Under the pieces are notes generated by a model, which saw only the letters and a program-made list of their open reading frames with translations, did no database searches and was not told the DNA's origin. Shown piece by piece: positions 11,952 through 23,334 of a stretch of 64,000 nucleotides of DNA. Origin of the DNA: Hofstenia miamia (lineage: Eukaryota; Xenacoelomorpha; Acoela); the NCBI GenBank assembly GCA_004352715.1, contig SCFE01000029.1, positions 96,698 through 160,697 on the forward strand, read 5' to 3'. Position 1 is the stretch's first letter. Each line of letters begins with the position of its first letter. A program made the translations under genes and the position numbers.

Positions 11952-12951
11952 NNNNNNNNNNNNNNNNNNNNNNNNNNNNNNNNNNNNNNNNNNNNNNNNN
12001 NNNNNNNNNNNNNNNNNNNNNNNNNNNNNNNNNNNNNNNNNNNNNNNNNNNNNNNNNNNNNNNNNNNNNNNNNNNNNNNNNNNNNNNNNNNNNNNNNNNN
12101 NNNNNNNNNNNNNNNNNNNNNNNNNNNNNNNNNNNNNNNNNNNNNNNNNNNNNNNNNNNNNNNNNNNNNNNNNNNNNNNNNNNNNNNNNNNNNNNNNNNN
12201 NNNNNNNNNNNNNNNNNNNNNNNNNNNNNNNNNNNNNNNNNNNNNNNNNNNNNNNNNNNNNNNNNNNNNNNNNNNNNNNNNNNNNNNNNNNNNNNNNNNN
12301 NNNNNNNNNNNNNNNNNNNNNNNNNNNNNNNNNNNNNNNNNNNNNNNNNNNNNNNNNNNNNNNNNNNNNNNNNNNNNNNNNNNNNNNNNNNNNNNNNNNN
12401 NNNNNNNNNNNNNNNNNNNNNNNNNNNNNNNNNNNNNNNNNNNNNNNNNNNNNNNNNNNNNNNNNNNNNNNNNNNNNNNNNNNNNNNNNNNNNNNNNNNN
12501 NNNNNNNNNNNNNNNNNNNNNNNNNNNNNNNNNNNNNNNNNNNNNNNNNNNNNNNNNNNNNNNNNNNNNNNNNNNNNNNNNNNNNNNNNNNNNNNNNNNN
12601 NNNNNNNNNNNNNNNNNNNNNNNNNNNNNNNNNNNNNNNNNNNNNNNNNNNNNNNNNNNNNNNNNNNNNNNNNNNNNNNNNNNNNNNNNNNNNNNNNNNN
12701 NNNNNNNNNNNNNNNNNNNNNNNNNNNNNNNNNNNNNNNNNNNNNNNNNNNNNNNNNNNNNNNNNNNNNNNNNNNNNNNNNNNNNNNNNNNNNNNNNNNN
12801 NNNNNNNNNNNNNNNNNNNNNNNNNNNNNNNNNNNNNNNNNNNNNNNNNNNNNNNNNNNNNNNNNNNNNNNNNNNNNNNNNNNNNNNNNNNNNNNNNNNN
12901 NNNNNNNNNNNNNNNNNNNNNNNNNNNNNNNNNNNNNNNNNNNNNNNNNNN
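11952..12951. other. Assembly gap (1000 N)
   Basis: Exactly 1000 N, so probably a placeholder length. Frames reported across it are artefacts. Confidence 1.
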
Positions 12952-13046
12952 CTTTACCTCCCAAGCACACTAGAGTTTTTAAAAGAGGTTAATATTTATA
13001 TTTATTTTTGCACATACTTCATGTTTTATTTGTATTAATAATGTTT

Positions 13047-13050
<4 letters not shown>

Positions 13051-13101
<51 letters not shown>
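13051..13101. repeat. (TA)n microsatellite
   Basis: About 25 TA units. It lies about 510 bp downstream of the stop of the minus-strand LINE frame at 13613. LINEs often end in a short tandem repeat, so it could mark that element's 3' end, but this is only inferred. The stretch 13102-13612 between them holds no frame and would be the element's 3' untranslated region. Confidence 0.9.
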
Positions 13102-13102
<1 letters not shown>

Positions 13103-13612
13103 TTAAAACTCAAGCTGAAAATCGATTGTTGATGAAATTTGTTCATATCCTCATGTGAATTTCTTATTTTTTATCAATAACTATTTTGTTTAGACTCCTG
13201 AACTACCCATATAGCAAGCTATTAATGGACCAAAGGACTTTGAAATTTTCAATTTTTACAAAATTTTCATAAATAAAATACATCTCTTCATTTTTCTCAC
13301 TATCATTCATTCAGAAGGAAATAGTTTTGTCATTCCAGCAAGGATGCTCACTAAACAACAATAACAAAAAGACTATTGCTTTTAAGCAAAGAAATTTTAC
13401 AAATTAATTTAAAACAAAAAACAAATTCAATATTTCTTATAAAGCAAATTCTTAGAATTTCATATATTACAATTACACACTAAAAAATGACAACAAATAT
13501 TATTAAATGCATATAAATCAATAAATTGTTGTTTAAATAAATCTTCTAATTGCCTTTTAACTATTGAAGATCTCTCAGAGATCAATATTTGTATTTAAAT
13601 GGACGTAATTAG

Positions 13613-14059
13613 TTAATCTAATAATACGACTAAAGAAGAAATTATCGGTTTTACTCTTCTTGTTAATTTTGCACTTGAAAAGCGTTTTATTAAAGAGCTG
13701 TAATCCTTGTTTCGGAATATATAGGTAAACGTAGTCAAAGATATTAAATCAATGTTGTTATTAAGCATACTATTAAATTGAATAAGATCAATGAGTTGTA
13801 ATTGCATCAAAAGTGGCAATAAATTCAGTTTAATTAATCTCTTCTTATAGTCCGTAATATTCAAAATCAATTTCGAACAGCGTTTTTGAAAATTTTCAAT
13901 TCTAGCAATATCGCATCTGCTGGGATACCAAACAACAGATCCATAGATAAGGATTGATCTTATTGCAGTTATGTATATACTTCTTTTGTCACAAACAATG
14001 GTATTATAACGTAATATTCTTTTAATGTTTGATTGCATGTTTTCAATTTGGAATAAATA
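13613..14059 (-). CDS. Non-LTR retrotransposon reverse transcriptase, C-terminal end (partial)
   Basis: Open frame running out of the 14060 gap. After the polymerase core, LINE proteins of the CR1/Jockey group have a thumb and tail with the pattern seen here: SIYITAIRSILIYGSVVW near the start (family pattern LYxxLVRSxLEYGSxVW), then IENFQKRCSKLIL and YKKRLIKLNLLPL, where the family has IExxQRRxTRxI and YxxRLxxLxLxxL. The catalytic FADD region would lie in the gap or be lost. At least 141 residues are open without a stop, so this fragment is younger or better preserved than most relics here. Clade assignment is uncertain. Confidence 0.8.
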   Translation of the reverse strand, partial: YLFQIENMQSNIKRILRYNTIVCDKRSIYITAIRSILIYGSVVWYPSRCDIARIENFQKRCSKLILNITDYKKRLIKLNLLPLLMQLQLIDLIQFNSMLNNNIDLISLTTFTYIFRNKDYSSLIKRFSSAKLTRRVKPIISSLVVLLD

Positions 14060-15059
14060 NNNNNNNNNNNNNNNNNNNNNNNNNNNNNNNNNNNNNNNNN
14101 NNNNNNNNNNNNNNNNNNNNNNNNNNNNNNNNNNNNNNNNNNNNNNNNNNNNNNNNNNNNNNNNNNNNNNNNNNNNNNNNNNNNNNNNNNNNNNNNNNNN
14201 NNNNNNNNNNNNNNNNNNNNNNNNNNNNNNNNNNNNNNNNNNNNNNNNNNNNNNNNNNNNNNNNNNNNNNNNNNNNNNNNNNNNNNNNNNNNNNNNNNNN
14301 NNNNNNNNNNNNNNNNNNNNNNNNNNNNNNNNNNNNNNNNNNNNNNNNNNNNNNNNNNNNNNNNNNNNNNNNNNNNNNNNNNNNNNNNNNNNNNNNNNNN
14401 NNNNNNNNNNNNNNNNNNNNNNNNNNNNNNNNNNNNNNNNNNNNNNNNNNNNNNNNNNNNNNNNNNNNNNNNNNNNNNNNNNNNNNNNNNNNNNNNNNNN
14501 NNNNNNNNNNNNNNNNNNNNNNNNNNNNNNNNNNNNNNNNNNNNNNNNNNNNNNNNNNNNNNNNNNNNNNNNNNNNNNNNNNNNNNNNNNNNNNNNNNNN
14601 NNNNNNNNNNNNNNNNNNNNNNNNNNNNNNNNNNNNNNNNNNNNNNNNNNNNNNNNNNNNNNNNNNNNNNNNNNNNNNNNNNNNNNNNNNNNNNNNNNNN
14701 NNNNNNNNNNNNNNNNNNNNNNNNNNNNNNNNNNNNNNNNNNNNNNNNNNNNNNNNNNNNNNNNNNNNNNNNNNNNNNNNNNNNNNNNNNNNNNNNNNNN
14801 NNNNNNNNNNNNNNNNNNNNNNNNNNNNNNNNNNNNNNNNNNNNNNNNNNNNNNNNNNNNNNNNNNNNNNNNNNNNNNNNNNNNNNNNNNNNNNNNNNNN
14901 NNNNNNNNNNNNNNNNNNNNNNNNNNNNNNNNNNNNNNNNNNNNNNNNNNNNNNNNNNNNNNNNNNNNNNNNNNNNNNNNNNNNNNNNNNNNNNNNNNNN
15001 NNNNNNNNNNNNNNNNNNNNNNNNNNNNNNNNNNNNNNNNNNNNNNNNNNNNNNNNNNN
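14060..15059. other. Assembly gap (1000 N)
   Basis: Exactly 1000 N, flanked on the right by a TA run. It hides the rest of the LINE reading frame. Confidence 1.
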
Positions 15060-15276
15060 ATATATATATATATATATCATATCTTTTTTTCATGTTTATG
15101 GCAGTACAATATAAAAATAATGTACAAATCTACAAACTAAAGATACTTAAAATAAATCTGAAAAAAACACAAAATTTACAAATTATAAAGATTAAATAAA
15201 AACACTATGTATACAAATAAAACATGCATTATGTGTAAAAATAAATACTTGGGAGGTAAAGTTAAGCGGATTTCTT

Positions 15277-16310
15277 TTATTCCTGGGTGAAATCATGATT
15301 TTCCTCGAATTCTTCAGCAGAAAAAAGGTTTCTTCGTGCCAATCTAGAGGGTCCAATGTTCACCGAATTTTTGTCATTGAACATTACTGGGGATCGAGAA
15401 ACTGCGGTGGGTGTTTCAGCAGTGACTGAGGATCCTGCAATTTCCTAAATTTAAAAAAAATATCACGTTCATGAATGTAATGTTGAACTTAAATTAATGC
15501 AATAATAAATAATCACCGCTATTGATCGTAGAGACTTTTCTCTTCTACGAACAATTTCCGTGAGAACAGCTGGTTTTACCCGAACGTTGATTTTAAAGGC
15601 CCTCCTGAAAGATAAATCTAGACACCATAAAAGTAATAAATCATACAAATAGATAAACTACCATGATTTAGTTTCTCTGTCCAAAACCTAGCGAATTTTC
15701 CTGTACAATCCAGACAACGCTCCAGCCGCTCTTCCTTCATCCTCATTAATGCTTGTGTACCTATAAGTCGAAAATAAATTTGAATAATCGGTGTTGAAAC
15801 ACATGCAAATGCACGTATATATNNNNNNNNNNNNNNNNNNNNNNNNNNNNNNNNNNNNNNNNNNNNNNNNNNNNNNNNNNNNNNNNNNNNNNNNNNNNNN
15901 NNNNNNNNNNNNNNNNNNNNNNNNNNNNNNNNNNNNNNNNNNNNNNNNNNNNNNNNNNNNNNNNNNNNNNNNNNNNNNNNNNNNNNNNNNNNNNNNNNNN
16001 NNNNNNNNNNNNNNNNNNNNNNNNNNNNNNNNNNNNNNNNNNNNNNNNNNNNNNNNNNNNNNNNNATATATATATAAATAATAAATTACTCACCCACCGA
16101 AATAATTCTTGCTTGGAGCAATTCACCTGCATATTTTAAATTAATGATATGCCCTTTGTCCAAATTAGCTCTTTGTTCTAAAGTCAAAGAACTTGGCCAG
16201 CTATTGTGCTTAATGCTAATGACCTCATATGTGTTATCTGACGGAAAATAGATTAGAAAATATACTTCGTCATACACCGATTCTGGGATGCCCTTACTCT
16301 TCCTTAAATC
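15277..16310 (-). CDS. Spliced gene of unknown function, 3' exons (partial)
   Basis: A multi-exon minus-strand gene inferred from open frames bounded by splice signals. Exon a 16310-16094: acceptor TTTTAG, donor GTGAGT, encoding DLRKSKGIPESV, then YFLIYFPSDNTYEVISIKH and ending ARIISVG. A 243-N gap follows. Exon b 15760-15662 encodes RMKEERLERC...FARFWTEKL. Exon c, about 15604-15517 (or from 15617), encodes INVRVKPAVLTEIVRRREKS. Terminal exon 15444-15277 encodes PSRLARRNLFSAEEFEE and a TAA stop. The b-to-c phase works only with the acceptor at 15617, implying a very short intron of about 44 nt. I do not recognise a domain. The exon-a block (a short beta-like YFLIYFPSDNTYEV stretch ending in an ARIISVG box) recalls N-terminal domains of some BEN-type animal proteins, but that is a guess. 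It lies about 140 bp downstream of the EnSpm pseudogene on the same strand, so it may be a second gene of that transposon. Confidence 0.6.
15823..16065. other. Assembly gap (243 N)
   Basis: Flanked on both sides by TA dinucleotides; lies inside an intron of the 15277-16310 gene. Confidence 1.
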
Positions 16311-16451
16311 CTAAAATAAATTTCATTATAAATATAAAATAATAAAATATTGAAAATAATAATTATAATTACTAAAGGTATTCGATACTGCAGTGTAAAT
16401 AATATTAATACAATAGCTACATTTAGAAATACATTGAAAACAAGTAAAAAA

Positions 16452-17689
16452 TTAATTGTGTTCAAAGTATTTCATTTGGGGACAAAGTATAATTACATTG
16501 TTTTTTATTATTCCATAACATTTTTCTTGTAAAGCTGCGATTTCTCCAAATAGAAAACGATCCGATGTAACATATGTAACAAATGTACTTCTTGACATTT
16601 TCGGTTTTAAATAAAGAGCAGAATGAAACAATGACACTCTTATGTAAGCTCTTGCATATATAGGGTAATTATCTTTGTTATAGCGATTAAATCCTTGCTA
16701 AATAGTATTTTTTCAAAATATTTTGGTAGTTCCAATATATAAACACAACCAATAACTTCAGTTTTCCATGCATGTATAAAATATTATTCTTCTAAATGTA
16801 TAGATTGCTTTAATATAAATCTTTCTGATAGAGTCTTGCAATGATTCTGTTTTCCGGTAAATAGACACATTAGATTATGATTGGCCGATTCAAAGCTCAT
16901 TGCAGAAGTAGCCCATAATGGACCGGTGTTTTGGACCTGATCAGCTAAATGAAACAAAGAATTCACATTATATGTCTGGCTGTTTTCTCCATAAATATCA
17001 GGAAATTCATTAATAAAGGAAATTAGATAGTTCCTAGCAACTGATATATCTAATGATGTGATTTCTTCCAACAGAAGCAAGTGAATTGCTGAGGAAATTT
17101 TAAAAAAATGAAGGAAGACAGATGAGGAAATATCATTTTGATTTAAAACATTATTAATGGCCTAGTATACAATAAATATTGCTTGAGCTCAAATGCCTTG
17201 CAATGGATAGCTGAAGAAGAAATATTTCTTGGGCAATTATGAACGCCAAAAGGTGCATAATATTTAACATTTTCAGTAATTAAAGAGAGACATTTAGGGA
17301 GAGACATTACAATATACCAAACAACACCTAAAAAGGGTTGATGCATGTAATCAATAGATATTTTTGAAGGAATATTAATGAATTTATTTAAAAGTGTTGG
17401 GCCTTTTATGCCATATAAAATTTCATTATTCTGCTGCGCTTGTCTTAAATTCTCCAAATATTCAGCATCAGAGCAAGGAGAAAATTCACTACCTGGAAAA
17501 AGTGTTCGATTATTTTTATATTCACCTGGTTAATAGCAATAACAGCAACCATATCTGCCATTAAATTGATTAATGTTCAATATACTAGTTTTTGTTGGTA
17601 AATCTACAACCAGAGTCAATATAAGAACATTCATAATCAATGGCCTATCCCCATAAGTAATAGAAAACCCTTCTTTGACGATTTGAAAT
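16452..17689 (-). pseudogene. EnSpm/CACTA-like transposase, C-terminal part, broken
   Basis: Animal EnSpm-type transposase (tnp2/DUF4218-like). Reading from 17689 down: EGFSITYGDRPLI, LVVDLPTKTSILNINQFNGR followed by YGCCYC (family pattern VVDLPARAxxLNxxQFNGxxGCxxC), ILYGIKGPTLLNKF, IDYMHQPFLGV (family DYMHxxxLGV), SSAIHCKAFELKQYLLYT, then YLISFINEFPDIYG, VNSLFHLADQVQNTGPLW, FESANHNLMCLF and the terminal ALYLKPKMSRSTFV block ending at 16452. Lesions: a CAA-to-TAA type stop at 17530-17532, a frameshift after LLYT near 17160, and another near 16700. The N-terminal half is displaced to 28660-29440 by the retrotransposon insertion. Non-functional, but the assignment is firm from motif order. Confidence 0.85.
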
Positions 17690-18835
17690 TGTAGCATAAT
17701 CCTACTAAATTGACTAATTTGCAACAAAAAAGAAAGAAAAAACTACCTAAAACTCTAATTAGAAACTCAAGCCAATTTATTAGAATTAGCATTTAATGAT
17801 TTCACCAAATTGCAAAAGCAAATATCAGTTGCAACTAATTTGACAAAACGTAAGTGGACATTACTCNNNNNNNNNNNNNNNNNNNNNNNNNNNNNNNNNN
17901 NNNNNNNNNNNNNNNNNNNNNNNNNNNNNNNNNNNNNNNNNNNNNNNNNNNNNNNNNNNNNNNNNNNNNNNNNNNNNNNNNNNNNNNNNNNNNNNNNNNN
18001 NNNNNNNNNNNNNNNNNNNNNNNNNNNNNNNNNNNNNNNNNNNNNNNNNNNNNNNNNNNNNNNNNNNNNNNNNNNNNNNNNNNNNNNNNNNNNNNNNNNN
18101 NNNNNNNNNNNNNNNNNNNNNNNNNNNNNNNNNNNNNNNNNNNNNNNNNNNNNNNNNNNNNNNNNNNNNNNNNNNNNNNNNNNNNNNNNNNNNNNNNNNN
18201 NNNNNNNNNNNNNNNNNNNNNNNNNNNNNNNNNNNNNNNNNNNNNNNNNNNNNNNNNNNNNNNNNNNNNNNNNNNNNNNNNNNNNNNNNNNNNNNNNNNN
18301 NNNNNNNNNNNNNNNNNNNNNNNNNNNNNNNNNNNNNNNNNNNNNNNNNNNNNNNNNNNNNNNNNNNNNNNNNNNNNNNNNNNNNNNNNNNNNNNNNNNN
18401 NNNNNNNNNNNNNNNNNNNNNNNNNNNNNNNNNNNNNNNNNNGCAGAATGCCACTGTAGGCAGGTTGACAACTAACCCTATTTTAGATTCAAATTATTTG
18501 ACCTATAAGAGACCAAAAAGAGACCATGTTAATTGTGGATGCGGATTGATGGAACAGATCAAACCTATGGAATGTGTACTGTCTTCATGATACAGCTTTG
18601 GGCAAGTGTGCCCATTGTGTTCTTTCTTGTTAATGCTTCCAAAGATGCTACCTAAATAGTAGTGGTTGTTATGATAGCTTGGAGTATTAATTAAGTTAAC
18701 TCTATAGTTATACAACAGTAAAAGAAAAGCAAGAGTAAACATGCACATTACCTCACAAGTTGGAATCTGTATTCATTTGTATCTATATTGTACTACATTA
18801 TTATGCACATCCTATGCCTGGGTGATGATGCTGCA
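17690..18835 (+). repeat. 5' LTR (contains a 576-N gap)
   Basis: Starts TGTAGCATAATCC and ends CTGCA. Its first 177 bp and last 102 bp match the 3' LTR with several percent to roughly 10 percent differences, whereas 18443-18733 is identical to 28269-28559. The gap covers the middle. Long antisense frames inside are LTR sequence, not genes. Confidence 0.9.
17867..18442. other. Assembly gap (576 N)
   Basis: Lies inside the 5' LTR. The matching 3' LTR interval is about 830 bp, so either the gap size is underestimated or the 3' LTR is artificially lengthened at the N at 28226. Confidence 1.
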
Positions 18836-18853
18836 TGGCGACTGTGACAGGAC
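18836..18853 (+). promoter_or_regulatory. Primer binding site, tRNA-Arg type
   Basis: TGGCGACTGTGACAGGAC begins immediately after the terminal CA of the LTR. From memory of insect tRNA-Arg(UCG), whose 3' end complements TGGCGACCGTGACAGGAC, 17 of 18 bases agree. This primer type is known from 412/mdg1-group gypsy elements. It fixes the 5' LTR boundary. The stretch 18854-19213 between it and gag is an untranslated leader without an open frame of interest. Confidence 0.8.
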
Positions 18854-19213
18854 ACAAGATTCTAGTGAATAGTGGTTAAGATGGATTTCTTCCACTCATG
18901 CTTAGTTCAACATTTATTTTCATTCTCTTTATATTAAACTTAGAGATTTATGTAATTACTTTGTGGCCTACAGGAGCAATGCTTGGGGATGCACTCCAGT
19001 CGCATTGGAACTGTAGACATTGGAATGTTGTTTTACTGCTAAATCTTATCTTATCTTTTTTACTGCTGGATACTGTTACTGATAGTTCTTAACTGTTTAC
19101 AATGGAATTTACCAAACATGTTATTTCTTGTTACTTACTCAGTTCTTTCTTACCCATAGCTCTTGTGATTCAATAAATGTCTCACATGTGAAGACTAATT
19201 TCTAAACTCTACT

Positions 19214-20790
19214 GTGGAAACTCCCAAAACCTCAGTGGCAAGTGAGCCACCAGGAGAATCAACCCCAGTTACTCCCACCACCAACATGGAAATGCAGACA
19301 ATCCCAATGGTTCAACAACTCAATTCACTCAACATTCTCAACACCCTTTGCAGGAACAAAAATATCGAGACAGTGCTTAGAGAAAAAATTAAACTCCTCA
19401 ACAACAGATTAGAAGAAATCAAAACAGAAAGAATCAGATAATATTGGAGCTCAAGTTGGATATGAGCAAAAAATTAGATGAACAGCATAGCCTGTTCCAA
19501 ATTCAAGTTGATACCCTCATGCAGCAACTAGCAGATGCAAACACACAAATCTTGGAGCAAAATAACAAATGGAAGCAAATGTATTCTGATCTAGAAAAGG
19601 AAAATCAAGAGTTATGGCAAGAGAGAAATGCAACAGTTCAAAATCAAACACTTAAAGGATCAAATGAGGCTGAATAAACTATTGCAAGAAGACAGTGAAA
19701 GCAAGTCAACAATGAAACAAATAAACTCTCGCCGCCAAATCATAATCACAGAGGACCCAGAAGCCCCATTAACTGCACTGTAAAGAGGCGTCCAAGTGCA
19801 AACAAAACCTTATAGCCAAAAAGAACCAGAAAAGGCACACCCCAGCAAGGAGGATGAAAAATGACAAATGATTCAAGAACTTACCAAAGAAGTGACTGAA
19901 TGAGTGAGAAAACAGGTTAAATTAGACACACCAAAAAACCTGTCTTTGAAAACTCAATACTCCCCAAAGCTGACATGGAAGAGACAATGCCATGCAAGGT
20001 GCAGATAAAGACATTTACTGGAAAAATCAACAGCTACTCCCCGACTTTCAAAGAGTGGCTGCAATTGTTCAAACTTATGATGAGGGAACAGAAAGTAAGC
20101 CAAGATGCTGCAGCAGCAAGACTGCCACTCTATCTGTCTGGAGCAGTGTACCAGCATTGCCTGATACTCAACAATGAGACAAAAAACAACTACAAAACCC
20201 TTACCAGAGATTTTATCAAATACTACAGAAATGAAAGTTTCAAAAACCAGTATAAATCATCCTAAATGCAATGAAAATGAAAAAATTTGATCATATTCAC
20301 AACTATATGTTGCAAATCCAGCTACTTCTTTCACTAGAAATATGACCTCTTCTCACATATCACCAAAGGCCTCCCAGAAAAAATCAAACAAAAATTCGAG
20401 ATAAAATGCAATGTGGACAATAATCTAGATAAGATATAAGAAAGGAAGTCAACATCCAGGTCATTCTAGAAAATGATTCTAGAATCTATGAAAAAGCTGC
20501 ATGGAACAGACAAACGCCCAACACAACAAACTGAAAGCCACGAGAAACAATTTGGCAAAAAATGAACAAACCCAGTGAAAATAAAAAAGGAGAGAAATTG
20601 ATAAAAATCAAAATGAAAGAAGGACAGATCAAAAAACTAAAAGAACAAAATATCTGCTGCTTCAACTGTGGCCTAAAAGGCCTTAGAAAAGATAAATGCA
20701 AGAAGCAAATTAATATAATCAAAGATGGCAATGCCTACTATGATGACAAAGATCTGTTCAAATGTGAAGATGAAACAGCCTAAGAAATCA
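19214..20790 (+). pseudogene. Retrotransposon gag (broken)
   Basis: Structural protein of the retrotransposon particle, now in pieces. 19214-19441 and 19444-19677 encode a Pro/Thr-rich start and then a coiled-coil-like Gln/Glu/Lys region (DTLMQQLADANTQILEQNNK). 19975-20265 is the gag capsid-like domain (FTGKINSYSPTFKEWLQLF, then AAARLPLYLSGAVYQ and the YKTLTRDFIKYY region), matching the retrotransposon gag pattern of F..W...F followed by LP.YL.G.A. 20655-20699 is a zinc knuckle with exact CX2CX4(x)X4C spacing in which the His is replaced by Leu. No in-frame ATG opens the first block. Stops and shifts separate all blocks. Confidence 0.85.
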
Positions 20791-20891
20791 AAGATGAGGA
20801 AATGACAGAAGAGTTGGAAAACTATTAGGAGTGCTGCCTTGAAAAAACCAAGCACCACTATTGATACTAATGGATATCAGAATTGTAAACA

Positions 20892-21100
20892 CAATTACAG
20901 TTGTGATAAATGAAAGCAACTATCAATACAGGTGTGGTCAAATCAATAATAACAGATGAGTATGCAAAAAAACTGGGATTTAAATGGAATAACTTGAAAA
21001 AATCACTAAGCAGACTAATCAATGCTTCAGGCAAATACATCAATACCAAAGGAACACTAGAAAAAAACAAGAATATGAATATCCAACAACACATTTGAGC
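20892..21100 (+). pseudogene. Retrotransposon aspartic protease (inactive)
   Basis: Encodes ATINTGVVKSIITDEYAKKL then LGFK, the gypsy-type retropepsin start in which the catalytic triad DTG/DSG should appear. Here it reads NTG at about 20925, a GAx-to-AAx change that removes the catalytic Asp. It is followed by the usual INASGKYINTKG strand. A stop lies at 21096-21098. Confidence 0.8.
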
Positions 21101-21583
21101 AATACTTAATAGTTGTCAACACTCACAACAATCTATTACCCTATGAATTCATACTAGGAGACAACTTCTTATCTAAAAACAAATGCATCATTAACTACAG
21201 CAACAAAACAATGAAGGTTGAAGAAGAGAAATCAAAATCCAAGAAGAAGAAGAAAGGTAAAAAATACTATTTGAACTCACAGAAGACATAAGACTACAGC
21301 TGTACCACTGGAAGATACACATGATTAAAACCAAAGAAAAAATTACAGCAGAAGTCATGTTATACAAACAAACTGGAATCAACACAAAACAAATCTCAAT
21401 GCCCTCAAGCATATGTTCAATAAAGAACAGAGAGGGAAATATCCTGATACTAACTGCAACAAACAGAAATGTGACCATGAATTGATCAAAAGTTAAAATC
21501 TATGGACAACATATCACATCAAGCATCAGAAGTATTTGGAAACCCTTAGAAAATAACAATAGAGTAAGTAATCTGCAATGCTG

Positions 21584-21704
21584 ACTAAAGGGCGCACAGA
21601 TGAACAGACAGAGTAATCCACACCACCAAATAAAGGGCACATGGATGAACACCATTGGAGCAAGTAATCCTCACAGCCAACTAAAGGGCATGGGGATGAA
21701 TGCT
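21584..21704 (+). repeat. Iterated motif array 1 (KGHxD-type), between protease and reverse transcriptase
   Basis: Three copies of the phrase ACTAAAGGGCACAnGGATGAAC start at 21584, 21629 and 21680. The spacings of 45 and 51 bp are both multiples of three. Read in frame they give versions of TPPNKGHMDEH. The same motif recurs downstream of integrase at 24873-25092. Confidence 0.7.
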
Positions 21705-21719
21705 GAAGAAGAAAAATGA

Positions 21720-23330
21720 ATACCTGAAATAAAGGAAGAAAATTACAAACACCTACAAAAAGATGAGAGGGAAGAACTGAAAAAACTATTAGAAAAACAT
21801 AGTGAAATCTTCAACTATGGAGAAATCAGTGTAGCACAAGCTATCAGAGAAACCCACAAAATTATAACAACAACAGACAAACTGATAAAACTGCCAGTAT
21901 GAAGAGTACCAGAAAAACTCAAAGACAAATACAACAAAATCTTAAATGAACTGATAGACAACAAAACCATATGCCCAAGCAAAAGTCCTTATGCAGCTCT
22001 GACAGTGTTCATGAAACAGGGAACAAAGCACAGACTGTGCATAGACTTCTGAAAACTAAATGAAATCACGAAAAAGGACTCATACCCACTACTGAGAATT
22101 GAAGCTTTGCTCTATGAAGCAAGTAAACATAAATATTTCACCATAATAGACCTCTGCAAAGCATACTGACAGGTACAAATGGAACAAAAGATATAAGAAA
22201 ATAGCATTCATAATGCCTTATAGACTTTATGAATAGATCTACATAGCATTCAGGCTATGCAATGCCCCAGCCATATTCTAATGATACATAATGAAAGTCC
22301 TTAAAAATAAACAACACAACATAGAAGGAATAAAGGCCTACATCAACAATATCATAATAACCAGTGACATGGAAGAAGAACATCTAAACAAACTAGACAG
22401 AACATTAAAAATACTCAAAGAAGCTAGACTCAGGATAAATGGAAACAAATGTGATATCCTCAAAGAAAAGGTAATATTCCTAGGAAGGATAATATCAAAA
22501 GGCAAAATTAGCATGAAGAACAATGCATGAGAAATGATAAAAAAAATTGAAAAACCAAACAACAGAAAGGACCTACAAAGGATCATTGGGATTTATTAAT
22601 TACTATGGCACATTTATACCCAACAAAGCCAAAAAAACAGCAAAGATGACAAACTTAATGAAAAAGTCAGTCAGCTTTGAATGGACTTGGAAGCAACAAG
22701 AAGAATTAGACAATATAAAAAACAAACTCTCAAAATGACTATCATTATATACACCAGACTACTCCAAAGAATTTATCTTAGACTGTGATGCCAGCAAATT
22801 AGCCATAGGAGCAACCCTCAGACAGACAAAAAACAGAAGAGAATTACCAATACAGTTTTTCAGCTGGAAACTCAAACCCAGCAAAGAAAACTATGGCTCC
22901 ACAAACTAGAAATGCTGGCACTAATCAAAAGTATAGAAAAGTTTAGGCACTTCCTAATAGGAAAACAGTTCAGAGTAAGAACCAAAAACAGTTTACTCAC
23001 ATGGTTAAAAAAATTCTCAGGGGATAAATCCTCAATCATATCACAGTGGATCAAATACTTAAATGAGTACACATTTACTATAGAACACAGAAAAAGAAAA
23101 CTCCATAGTAATGCAGACTTTTGGACATCACTCCCTCAATATCAAAGAGATCTCAAAAAAACAGACAGCCAAAAGATAGAATTTCAATTCCTCCCACATA
23201 ATGAATATGAACAACTCCTGGAAATCAACCTCAACAAAAAAGGAATAGCAATAACACCTATCATGCTAAAGGAGGAGATCACAGAAAACAAAATCATAGA
23301 AAAACAAAATGAAGACATTGTACTTTAAGA
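21720..23330 (+). pseudogene. Retrotransposon reverse transcriptase and RNase H (broken)
   Basis: RT landmarks: LKDKYNKILNEL with PSKSPYAALTVF and the RLCIDF-stop-KLNE block (about 21910-22070), IEALLYEASKHKYFTIIDLC then AY-stop-QVQM, where TGA at 22167-22169 replaces the Trp codon, KAYINNIII at 22333-22359 where the catalytic YxDD has become YINN, and FLGRIISKGKI. RNase H: DCDASKLAIGATLRQ at about 22774-22820, KLEMLALIKSIEKFRHFLIG, RTKNSLLTWL and YTFTIEHRKRKLHSNADFWT. The order RT, RNase H, integrase is gypsy-like. Multiple stops and shifts are present. Confidence 0.9.
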
Positions 23331-23334
23331 AATA

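Noticed and set aside
12952-15261. 14-bp inverted match CTTTACCTCCCAAG (12952-12965) against 15248-15261
   Set aside because: A few 14-bp inverted matches are expected by chance in 64 kb; no similarity beyond it and no transposon structure between.
18503-18748. Identical minus-strand frames in both LTRs (18503-18748 and 28329-28541)
   Set aside because: They are duplicated LTR sequence on the antisense strand, not a gene; identity reflects LTR structure or contig reuse.
18898-19092. Hydrophobic 64-codon frame in the retrotransposon leader
   Set aside because: Lies in the untranslated leader between primer site and gag, no conservation visible; hydrophobicity follows from T-rich composition.
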